A stretch of DNA of 19,643 bases, taken from positions 1 to 19,643 of the forward strand of contig JAEWVY010000232.1 in NCBI GenBank assembly GCA_023396625.1, given 5' to 3'. A model generated the notes under the pieces. That model did not search any database. It saw only the letters and a program-made list of their open reading frames with translations, and was not told the DNA's origin. This DNA is from Pseudomonadota bacterium (GTDB lineage Bacteria; Pseudomonadota; Gammaproteobacteria; Burkholderiales; Burkholderiaceae_C). A program made the translations under genes and the position numbers. This document shows, one piece after another, positions 7,655-14,625 of the stretch (position 1 is the first letter of the stretch; each line of letters starts with the position of its first letter).

Positions 7655-7673
7655 CTCGCACTACCGATGCGAG
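7655..7673. repeat. Palindromic repeat unit 1 upstream of hsdR
   Basis: A 19-base hairpin has arms CTCGCA and TGCGAG and a 7-base loop, flanked by ACGACAATTT and TTTTCC. It has the same length and flanks as the hairpin at 7616-7634 but different arm bases that still pair. Together the two fill most of the 120-base gap between the DUF1016 gene and hsdR. Confidence 0.75.
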
Positions 7674-7687
7674 TTTTCCCGTTTCGA

Positions 7688-8785
7688 TCATCCGACGCCA
7701 TCGTCTGCCTCCTTCCTCTTGCCGGGCAGCAGTGCCTTGCGCCGCGCCACCTGTTCGCGCGCGCTTTCCAGCAAGGCGTGAATCCGGCGCTCGAACACCG
7801 GGCGTTCGGGGAACACCGTCCAGTATTCGGCCACCATGATCTTGTCCCGATCCAGCGGCAGCAGTTCGATCTGCTCGCGGCTTTTCTCGGCGCACAGAAT
7901 CAGGCCGATGGGCGCGTTTTCGCCTTCCTGCCGTTCGTGGCGGTCGAGCCAGCCCAGATACAACTCCATCTGCCCTTTGTGTTTGGCCTCGAACTTGCCG
8001 ATCTTCAGTTCCACCGCCAGCAGGCGCTTGAGCCTGCGGTGAAAGAACAGCAGGTCGAGATAGAAATCCTCGCCGTCGATGATCATGCGCTTCTGGCGCT
8101 CGACGAAGGAGAATCCGCCGCCAAGTTCCAGAATGAAAGCCTCCAGCTCGCGCAGGATGGCGGTTTCGAGATCGGCCTCCAGATAGCCGTCGCGCAGCCC
8201 CAGCACGTCCAGCAGGTAAGGGTCTTTGAAGGTGTCCGGTGGAATGTTGGAGCTTTCCGTCAATTGCGCGTTGGCGATTTCCTTGCGCTCGAAGGCCTTG
8301 CGCGCGATGAGGTGGCGCAGCCCGTCCCGGCCAAGCCGCCGGGATGCCGCTTCGTTCAGATAGAACAGGCGGGCTTCGGGTGTTTTCAGCGGCAGCACCT
8401 CGACCACGTGCGCCCAGCTCAATTGTGTAGCGGGCCGCGACACAATCTCGAAGTCTGGGAACTGCTCGGCAAACTGCATCATGCGACGCAGATTGCGCGC
8501 CTCGTAGCTGCGCCCGTAGCTGGCGGCCAATTGTGTAGCGAGCCGCGACACAATCTTCTCCCCGTATTCCGCACGCGCATCGTGCAGGATTTCGCGGTTG
8601 ATGCGCTGACCGATGCGCCAGAACAGATACACCGTGGCGCTGCTGGCCTGCCGTATCAGGGCGCGGCGGGTCTCTTCGATGTAGTCCGCGACCGTGGCGA
8701 ACAGATCGTCCGACGGCGCAAGCGCGATGGCCTTTCCCGCCTTCTTTGCAGGTGCCTTACGGGTGGTTTTCTTACTCGTCGCCAT
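7688..8785 (-). CDS. DUF1016/YhcG-type PD-(D/E)xK nuclease-like protein
   Basis: This 365-residue protein begins with a basic, lysine-rich leader (MATSKKTTRKAPAKKAGKA). An N-terminal DUF1016-type helical domain follows, including YLFWRIGQRINREI and NLRRMMQFAEQFPD. The C-terminal nuclease core has FYLDLLFF (D244) and LLAVELKIGKF (E259, K261). Proteins of this family often lie inside type I restriction loci; their exact job is not settled to my knowledge. ATG 8785 is chosen because a strong GGAGGAG precedes it. It overlaps the end of hsdS by 14 bases, so translation is probably coupled. An unusual feature is two nearly identical 29-base palindromic stretches inside the helical domain that encode IVSRPATQL and IVSRLATQL. 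Confidence 0.88.
   Translation of the reverse strand: MATSKKTTRKAPAKKAGKAIALAPSDDLFATVADYIEETRRALIRQASSATVYLFWRIGQRINREILHDARAEYGEKIVSRLATQLAASYGRSYEARNLRRMMQFAEQFPDFEIVSRPATQLSWAHVVEVLPLKTPEARLFYLNEAASRRLGRDGLRHLIARKAFERKEIANAQLTESSNIPPDTFKDPYLLDVLGLRDGYLEADLETAILRELEAFILELGGGFSFVERQKRMIIDGEDFYLDLLFFHRRLKRLLAVELKIGKFEAKHKGQMELYLGWLDRHERQEGENAPIGLILCAEKSREQIELLPLDRDKIMVAEYWTVFPERPVFERRIHALLESAREQVARRKALLPGKRKEADDGVG
8420..8448. repeat. Intragenic palindromic repeat, copy A
   Basis: On the + strand the arms ATTGTGT and ACACAAT (7 bases each) surround an 11-base centre that contains GCG and CGC. The 29-base stretch is identical to copy B at 8528-8556 except for one central base (G at 8433, A at 8541). 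It lies within the DUF1016 gene and encodes IVSRPATQL on the - strand. Confidence 0.8.
8528..8556. repeat. Intragenic palindromic repeat, copy B
   Basis: This is the second copy of the 29-base palindrome, 108 bases (36 codons) from copy A and in the same reading frame. It encodes IVSRLATQL. Of the 29 bases, 28 match copy A. The arms ATTGTGT and ACACAAT pair perfectly. Confidence 0.8.
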
Positions 8786-10859
8786 CGGCTGTCTCCTCCA
8801 CGGATTCGGCTTCATCGTCGCCCAGTGCGGCGAGCACGTCGTCGCTCACCGCATCGTCCGGGCCGGGCTGCCAGCCGCGCAGGTCAACTTGGCCGGTGAC
8901 GGCATCGGCGATCAGGCGGTCGCGGTATTCGCGGATGAGGGCGATTTCGCTGCGAATCCTCTCGATGGCGGCGTCCTGTCCCGCTGTCGCGGTTTGAAGC
9001 GTGCCCAAAATCCGATCCTGCTCATACAGCGGGGGGAGCGCGATACGGAAGTTCTTGACGAAGCCAAGCGGCACACGCTGCTGGCCTGCGGCTCCTGTCA
9101 TCGCGTCGGCCCCGAGAACACGGAACGTCTTGAGCGACAACAGCTTCGCCAAGAACGCCGGTCGAATTCGTCGCTCTGCCGCTCTGAGCACGATGAACTC
9201 CGTTGTGCCAAAGCCGATCTCGGTTGGTAGTGCCTCAAGCAACCCACCTTTGCCGTTCTCGAAGCACGGCGTGATCTTCGCCATAACCACATCGTTGCGG
9301 CGGAAGTAGGTGTAGCCCTCCCAAACCTCCGAGGTCTTTCTGCTCTCAACGCTCTGTAGCTTTCCGTCCGTCGTGATGCACCCCATCGGCAGGAACGACA
9401 CCGAGGCATCGCTGAGACGAAAAGCATTGCTCTCCGAGCGCGATGGATTGAACACTGCAACGTGCTTGAGCTTGCACGTTTCCCAATGTGCGGGGATGCG
9501 TGGAATCCAGTCGATGCCTGAGTCTCGCCTCTCCGTGGCAGCATCAAGACCTTGCGTTACCGCACCCTCGATGATGGTTTGCTTCTGCTCGGTGAGCAGG
9601 GCTATGAGTTCGCGCTTGGCCTTGATGAAGCGGGCGATGTGCGCGTCCTGCGCGCGCAGGTAGGCGACGATCTGGTCTTGCTCGGGGCGGGGAGGAACCA
9701 CCGACGGCATTTGCTTGAAGGATTCCCAATAGAGCCGGTTGCGGTCGGCCACGATTCCGCGCGAGAACTTGTTGACCTCCTGCATGTAGGCGGCAGTTCG
9801 GAACAAGTAGCTGTAGTACGCACTGTTGGCTTCCGGGTAGGGCTTCACTACCACATAGGCGGGGCTGACCAGCCCATCGACCGGCGCGGGGCCGACCGCG
9901 CCTTGCCACATCCGCATCATGTTGTAGGCGATGTCGCCCTTGACGGCACGCTTGTAGTTCTCTTTCTGGCTCATTACCTGCTTGCGCTTCAGGTTCTCCA
10001 TGTCGCGCACGCGCACGCCGGTGCGTAGCGACACTTCCAGAATTGGCAAGTCAGGGAAGCCAGTTTCCACGCGATGGCCAAACAGGCGACCGTTGCGCAG
10101 AACCTGCCAGCCCTCCGGCAGCTTGGTCGCCCACGGCAGGCCGGAATCGCAATAGACGGGATATGCACTCTCCACAGTTGGAGAAGGCGAAGTCTCGCCT
10201 TCGACGCTGACAGCGGCAGCATCCGCGCTAAACAGGGAGCCTTGCTCCTGCTCGTCGGCAACCTGCTGTGGCGGTGAAGCTCCAGCCACTTCAATCGGCT
10301 GCCCGAACAGCAGGAACTGCGGGATGTCCGGCGGCGCAATATCCAGCGCCACGTCGCGCCCATGCTGCTTCACCTGCTCGCGAAGTTCCATTAGCAGCCT
10401 GCCCAAGACATTCATGCCGACCAGCGTGCCGCCGTCGTCGATAACCTTGGCTCCCCAAAAGTCGTCCTTGCGTGATTCCTCGACGATGGGGCATTCGCCG
10501 GTTCGCAGCAGCAGTTCGCTGAAGGTGTTCCAGTTGTTGGCCAGCTTCATGCGCAGGCACCAGCGCATGATGCGCACGCGCACCTGATCCCAATCGGCGC
10601 GCGAGTCCTTGCGGTAGGGCTTGCTGCGCATCTTGGCCGTCATCGGGCTGATCTGGCCGATGATCATCTTCTGCACGTCGGGCAGGTGCGGGAAACGGCA
10701 GACCTGATACAGCGCCTCGGAGGTCAGTATGCGCACGCCGTTCACATGGATCGGGTAGCCCCCGGCCATGTTGGACAGGCCGCCGAACGGCTCATCGGTC
10801 TTGCGGAAGACGACACTGTCCTTGCGGCTGTAGGTGCGAGTCTGATCCCTTCCGCCCAT
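8772..10859 (-). CDS. hsdS: NADAR domain fused to type I specificity subunit (HsdS)
   Basis: This 695-residue protein is about 250 residues longer than an ordinary HsdS. Residues 14-161 look like a NADAR (YbiA/DUF1768-type) domain: FGGLSNMAGGYPI, TSEALYQ with E48, a SPM near 71-73, DDFWG at 132-136 and MNVLGRLLMELRE at 149-161. NADAR proteins act on ADP-ribose or related N-glycosides. A linker (162-240) leads to two target-recognition domains, from about 243 (GLPWATKLPEGWQ) and 450 (GIDWIPRIPAHWE). Each is followed by a helical conserved repeat: EQDQIVAYLRAQDAHI and EQDRILGTLQTATAGQ. HsdS sets the DNA target for HsdM and HsdR. ATG 10859 overlaps the previous stop by one base (TGATG). The upstream open frame lies inside the previous gene and is not used. 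Confidence 0.88.
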   Translation of the reverse strand: MGGRDQTRTYSRKDSVVFRKTDEPFGGLSNMAGGYPIHVNGVRILTSEALYQVCRFPHLPDVQKMIIGQISPMTAKMRSKPYRKDSRADWDQVRVRIMRWCLRMKLANNWNTFSELLLRTGECPIVEESRKDDFWGAKVIDDGGTLVGMNVLGRLLMELREQVKQHGRDVALDIAPPDIPQFLLFGQPIEVAGASPPQQVADEQEQGSLFSADAAAVSVEGETSPSPTVESAYPVYCDSGLPWATKLPEGWQVLRNGRLFGHRVETGFPDLPILEVSLRTGVRVRDMENLKRKQVMSQKENYKRAVKGDIAYNMMRMWQGAVGPAPVDGLVSPAYVVVKPYPEANSAYYSYLFRTAAYMQEVNKFSRGIVADRNRLYWESFKQMPSVVPPRPEQDQIVAYLRAQDAHIARFIKAKRELIALLTEQKQTIIEGAVTQGLDAATERRDSGIDWIPRIPAHWETCKLKHVAVFNPSRSESNAFRLSDASVSFLPMGCITTDGKLQSVESRKTSEVWEGYTYFRRNDVVMAKITPCFENGKGGLLEALPTEIGFGTTEFIVLRAAERRIRPAFLAKLLSLKTFRVLGADAMTGAAGQQRVPLGFVKNFRIALPPLYEQDRILGTLQTATAGQDAAIERIRSEIALIREYRDRLIADAVTGQVDLRGWQPGPDDAVSDDVLAALGDDEAESVEETADGDE

Positions 10860-11893
10860 CAGAGATCGCCTCCGGTGAAGTTGGCGAACATCTTTTTCAC
10901 CGCCGTCTGCGTGTTGGTGGTGCGCGGGAACAGCGGATACCACGGCGCATCCACCCAGAACGCCAGCGGTGCGTTGTTGGGGCAGTTGCGATAGGTGACG
11001 ATGAGCGAGCCGAAGCCCAACGTCTCCAGCGTCATGTGCCCCAGCGGGCGCTGGGTATCGCCGAGGTTGGGGCAAATCTGGCGGATGTGGACACCGGTCT
11101 TCAGGAATTCCTGCTCCAGCAGAATCTTGGCCGCGTCGCTGGAAAACAGATTTGCTGTACCGGGGTTGCCAGCGGTTCGGAGCGTGGGCTGATACCGCAT
11201 GGCCGCCACGTAGGCTTGCACCGCTGGATCGTTCGGAATTGCCGTCGGACGCAGCACGTCCGACGTTGCGCTGTAGGTTTTTCTATCCTCCAGCACAATG
11301 GCGTGCCACCAAGTGATGCCGACATTCTTTCCCGAGGCCCTGTTGACTTCCTGAATCTTGGTGTTCGCGTAATACCGCCCGCCGCTGTGCTCTGCGATGC
11401 AGATCACATGCACCTTCGCCTGCACGGGCGCATGGTCACGAATCCAATTCTCCAGATCGCGCCGCACGCGGTTGCCCGTGAAGATGCCGTCATCCAGATA
11501 GATGAAGACTTCATCGCCTTGCCCGCAGTCGTCGATGCCGAATCCATGCTCGTCCTCCAGTTGCTCGGAGAACAAGGCGAGCATGTCGGTCTGGCTGCTG
11601 CCGCCGCCCTGAATGTCGAGGAAGTTGGCGGATCGCCAGAACCTATCGGGCTTGTCGCCGGTGAGCTTCTGGGTGCGCATCACGCCACGGATGAACCTGG
11701 ACACCTTCTCCTTCGAGAAGTAGATGTTCTTCAGGACGTGGTCGATCTCTTGCAGGATGGGCAACTGCACGGCAGCGTCGAACTGCTGCACCCAGCGGTC
11801 AACGTGGTCGGGGATGGGCTGCGGGAGCGAGCCGTCCCGGTAGTCCTGAATGGTGTTGGCGATGGACGCCAGAAGGTCGGTGCGCTGGCTCAT
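10859..11893 (-). CDS. Phosphoribosyltransferase-like protein of the type I locus
   Basis: This 344-residue protein has the segment VFIYLDDGIFTGNRVRRDL. D134-D135 followed by T139-G140 match the PRPP-binding loop of type I phosphoribosyltransferases (hydrophobic strand, DD, then TG). It resembles the PRTase-like proteins linked with bacterial conflict systems (PRTase-CE type in my memory). The reaction and substrate are not known from the sequence. The N-terminal 100 residues are helical and the C-terminal 150 residues have no motif I know. The start overlaps the hsdM stop (ATGA) and the stop overlaps the NADAR-hsdS start, so it is embedded between the core type I genes. That argues for a role tied to modification or specificity rather than a passenger. 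It could have lost catalysis and merely bind nucleotide. Confidence 0.72.
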   Translation of the reverse strand: MSQRTDLLASIANTIQDYRDGSLPQPIPDHVDRWVQQFDAAVQLPILQEIDHVLKNIYFSKEKVSRFIRGVMRTQKLTGDKPDRFWRSANFLDIQGGGSSQTDMLALFSEQLEDEHGFGIDDCGQGDEVFIYLDDGIFTGNRVRRDLENWIRDHAPVQAKVHVICIAEHSGGRYYANTKIQEVNRASGKNVGITWWHAIVLEDRKTYSATSDVLRPTAIPNDPAVQAYVAAMRYQPTLRTAGNPGTANLFSSDAAKILLEQEFLKTGVHIRQICPNLGDTQRPLGHMTLETLGFGSLIVTYRNCPNNAPLAFWVDAPWYPLFPRTTNTQTAVKKMFANFTGGDL

Positions 11894-14277
11894 GCCGGGA
11901 CGCCTCCCACGATCTTGTGCAGCAAACCTTCGGTCTGCTGCTCCAGCTTCAGGATGTCGGCGCGGATTTCCGCCAGCGAGCGCAGCGGCGCGGGCTTGTA
12001 GAAATAACGGGCGAAGGAGATTTCGTAGCCAATCTGGGTCTTCTCGTCGTCCATCCACGCATCGCTGGCGTGTGGCAGCACCTCGCGCCGGAAGAACGCC
12101 TCGATGCCGCCCGGCTCCTTCAGCGGCACCTGCTCGGTGTCGCGCAGGTCGCTGTCGGGTTCGTACTCGACCATGAAACGATCCTTGCCCACGGTTTCCA
12201 GATACGCGCCGTCGAGGCCCGGCTCAAAGTGCTCGTCCTTCTTCAGTTTCGTGCGCTTGGCGACCACCGGCGGCGCGGTGTCGTCGCGCCAGCTTACGGC
12301 CTTGAAGATGACCTTCTTGTCCGCCGCGCCGGGCTTCTGGCCGTGCGCCTTCATCGCCGCGTCGAACTTGGCGCGGAAGACGTTGTGGTCGTCGAACACG
12401 GCCTCGCCCAAGTCCTGCTGCGCCAGCAGCGCCAGATCGAGCAGCGCCTTGTCGCGCTGCCATGTGGCGGTGTCGAGCAGTTTCTTGCGGCGCTTTTCCG
12501 GTATGGCCTTTTTGGCCGGTGCGCTGTCCTCGCCGTCTTCATCGCTGCTGTCCGATTCATCGTCGCCGTCGCCCTTGAGCCACACCTCGATCTCAGGCTT
12601 CAGCTTGGTGAAGTCGGTGTAGAGCCTGTCACCATGCTGGGCGTAAATCTCTGCGCGCAAGGCTTCGTCGCCCGTGGCAAAGCGCAGGGTTTCGATGGCG
12701 GCAGTTTTCAACTGGCTTTTCAGGCGCAGCGGGCGTTCGACGGTGATCTTCCAGTAGCCGAAGTCCTGCGTGTCGAACCATTTGGACTGCGCTGTTTCTT
12801 GCGCTTCGCCCAAGTAGAGGTCAAGGATGCGCTGAATGTCGGCCTCGGCCAGCTCGCAGTTCTTCTTGCCGAGGTTGCGGCGCAGCGGCTGAAACCACGC
12901 ACTCGCGTCGATCAACTGCACCTTGCCACGGCGCGCGGCGGCCTTGCGGTTGGCCAGCACCCAGATGTAGGTGGCGATGCCGGTGTTGTAGAAGATGTTG
13001 AGCGGCAGGGCGATGATGGCTTCGAGCCAGTCGTTTTCCAGCACCCAGCGGCGGATGTTGCTTTCGCCTTGCCCGGCGTCGCCGGTGAACAGCGCCGAGC
13101 CGTTGTGGACGAGGGCGATGCGGCTGCCCACGCCATCGGCAGGCGCGTTGCGCTTCATCTTGGACAGCTTGTTCACGAGGAACATGAGCTGGCCGTCGCT
13201 GGAACGGGTGATGAGCTTGAGTTCCGGGCTGTTGCCGTGGCTGACGATGAAGCGCGGGTCGTTGAAGCCCTGTTTGCCGTCCATGCGCTCCAGATCGGTC
13301 TTCCAACTCTTGCCGTAGGGCGGGTTGGAGATCATGAAGTCGAACTCGCGGCTGCGGAACTGGTCGGCGGACAGTGTGGATTTGTCCGCGCCGCCGACGA
13401 TGTTCTCAGCCGAGCCGCCTTCGCCCTTGAGCAGCAGGTCGGCCTTGCAGATGGCGTAGGTTTCGTCGCTGATTTCCTGCCCGTAGAGGTGGATGGAGAC
13501 TTCCTTGCCGTGCTCGTCAGCCAGTTCCTGCAAGGTTTCCTCGGCCACGGTGAGCATGCCGCCGGTGCCGCACGAGCCGTCGTAGAGCAGATAGGTGCCG
13601 GACTGGATGCGCTCGGCCACGGGCAGAAACAGCAGCTTGGCCATGAGCTTGACCACGTCGCGCGGCGTGAAGTGCTCGCCCGCCTCTTCGTTGTTCTCCT
13701 CGTTGAAGCGGCGGATCAGTTCCTCGAACACCGTGCCCATGCCGTGGTTGTCGAGCGGTGGCAGCTTGACGCGCCCGTCCGCATCCTTCACCGGCAGCGG
13801 CGACAGGTTGACCTCCGGGTCGAGGAAGTCCTCGATCAGGTAGCCGAGGACGTGGGCATCAACCAACTTCTGGATCTGGTTGCGGAAGTTGAACTTGGTG
13901 AGGATTTCCTGCACGTTCGGCGAGAAGCCGTCGAGGTAGGCGATGAAGTCCTCGCGCAGACGCTGCCCGGCTGCACTGGCCTTGAGCTTGGCCAGGGTGA
14001 AGTCGGACGTGTTGTAGAACGCCTGACCCGCCGCCATGCGCAGAGCGCCGTCCTGTTCGGCCACGTTGTGCGCGTCGAGGAACCTCTTGCGATCTAGAAC
14101 GTCCTGCTTGGTCGGCTCCAGCACGGCGTCCAAGCGGCGCAGCACGGTGAACGGCAGGATCACGTCGCGGTACTTGCCGCGCACATAGACGTCGCGCAGG
14201 CGGTCGTCGGCGATGTTCCAGATGAAGTCGGCTATCCACTTGATCTGGGTTTGGTCTTGTACTTTTCCGCTTTTCAT
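11890..14277 (-). CDS. hsdM: Type I modification subunit M (HsdM), N6-adenine methyltransferase
   Basis: This 795-residue protein transfers a methyl group from S-adenosylmethionine to adenine in the target chosen by HsdS. The N-terminal helical domain starts MKSGKVQDQTQIKWIADFIW and includes KYRDVILPFTVLRRLDAVLE. Motif I is DGSCGTGG (residues 232-239) and the catalytic motif IV is NPPYG with N317. It is much longer than the classic EcoKI subunit of about 530 residues. The extra C-terminal part holds a very acidic stretch followed by basic residues near 570-600 (DDESDSSDEDGEDSAP). Large HsdM proteins of this size are common in this kind of locus. The gene follows the HTH gene by 42 bases and overlaps the PRTase-like gene by ATGA. 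The frame is intact. Confidence 0.95.
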   Translation of the reverse strand: MKSGKVQDQTQIKWIADFIWNIADDRLRDVYVRGKYRDVILPFTVLRRLDAVLEPTKQDVLDRKRFLDAHNVAEQDGALRMAAGQAFYNTSDFTLAKLKASAAGQRLREDFIAYLDGFSPNVQEILTKFNFRNQIQKLVDAHVLGYLIEDFLDPEVNLSPLPVKDADGRVKLPPLDNHGMGTVFEELIRRFNEENNEEAGEHFTPRDVVKLMAKLLFLPVAERIQSGTYLLYDGSCGTGGMLTVAEETLQELADEHGKEVSIHLYGQEISDETYAICKADLLLKGEGGSAENIVGGADKSTLSADQFRSREFDFMISNPPYGKSWKTDLERMDGKQGFNDPRFIVSHGNSPELKLITRSSDGQLMFLVNKLSKMKRNAPADGVGSRIALVHNGSALFTGDAGQGESNIRRWVLENDWLEAIIALPLNIFYNTGIATYIWVLANRKAAARRGKVQLIDASAWFQPLRRNLGKKNCELAEADIQRILDLYLGEAQETAQSKWFDTQDFGYWKITVERPLRLKSQLKTAAIETLRFATGDEALRAEIYAQHGDRLYTDFTKLKPEIEVWLKGDGDDESDSSDEDGEDSAPAKKAIPEKRRKKLLDTATWQRDKALLDLALLAQQDLGEAVFDDHNVFRAKFDAAMKAHGQKPGAADKKVIFKAVSWRDDTAPPVVAKRTKLKKDEHFEPGLDGAYLETVGKDRFMVEYEPDSDLRDTEQVPLKEPGGIEAFFRREVLPHASDAWMDDEKTQIGYEISFARYFYKPAPLRSLAEIRADILKLEQQTEGLLHKIVGGVPA

Positions 14278-14319
14278 ATCGTCATGTTCCGTTCGCTCGA
14301 CACCGGACCGCGGGGCGCA

Positions 14320-14523
14320 TCAATCCTCATGGCCTTGCCTCCCCCTCTCGGTCTGTTCTGTGATCCACAGGTCAATTTCCTGGCGACGAAACCTCCAAGT
14401 GCCCCCGACCTTAAACGCCGGGATCCTCTTGGCGGCCGCCAAGCGGTAAACAGTGCGCTTGCCTACCTTGAGGTAGGCAGCCACCTCGTCGAGCGTGAAT
14501 ATCTCTGCCGCGTCGTCTTTCAT
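14320..14523 (-). CDS. Small excisionase/MerR-type HTH regulator
   Basis: This 67-residue protein has the pattern of excisionase-family DNA-binding proteins: FTLDEVAAYLKVGKRTVYRL forms the helix-turn-helix and AFKVGGTWRFRRQEIDLWI the wing and last helix. Such proteins are often placed first in type I restriction loci, where they may control expression; true phage excisionases look alike. It is the first gene of the - strand operon, 42 bases before hsdM. The start at 14523 is preceded by GGGTGA. It faces the NurA-HerA-methylase operon across 102 bases and could bind in that gap and affect both. There is no integrase gene nearby, which favours a regulator over an excisionase. Confidence 0.8.
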   Translation of the reverse strand: MKDDAAEIFTLDEVAAYLKVGKRTVYRLAAAKRIPAFKVGGTWRFRRQEIDLWITEQTERGRQGHED

Positions 14524-14625
14524 CGCTTTTTCACCCGGTGCCGGAACGGGGCCGGCGAGGATGGTAGTCTTGGCTAGGATACGGCAGAATTGTGCATCGT
14601 TGAACAGCAAGTGGCAGGAGGGGGA
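14524..14625. promoter_or_regulatory. Divergent intergenic region between two defence operons
   Basis: These 102 bases separate the start of the HTH-hsdMS operon (-) from the start of the NurA-HerA-methylase operon (+). Both operons must have their main promoters here or in the neighbouring 5' ends. It contains GC-rich short repeats (CCGGTGCCGGAACGGGGCCGG) near the - strand gene. A strong AGGAGG (14616-14621) lies four bases before the + strand ATG. Confidence 0.6.
14576..14604 (-). promoter_or_regulatory. Possible weak sigma70-type promoter for the type I operon
   Basis: Read on the - strand, TTCAAC (14604-14599) and TATCCT (14581-14576) are spaced 17 bases apart, about 50 bases before the HTH gene. 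Both hexamers match the consensus only partly (3/6 and 4/6), so this is a tentative call. I found no convincing pair for the + strand operon. Confidence 0.2.

Noticed and set aside
7616..7673. The two hairpin repeats as a tiny CRISPR array
   Set aside because: Only two units, the palindrome centres vary while the flanks are conserved, the period is 39 bases and no cas gene is near.
7464..7895. A possible small - strand gene starting with MIETGKLASVV in the gap before hsdR, with an ATG overlapping the DUF1016 stop
   Set aside because: It runs through the two hairpin repeats and on into the hsdR start, has no family resemblance, and is better explained by the repeats lacking stops.
11917..14097. 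A 726-codon open frame on the + strand opposite hsdM
   Set aside because: It is a shadow of the high-GC hsdM gene; it has no recognisable motif, while the - strand frame has complete methylase motifs.
14320..14523. The small HTH gene as a true phage excisionase marking an integration site
   Set aside because: No integrase or attachment-like repeat is visible nearby, and similar HTH genes commonly head type I restriction operons.
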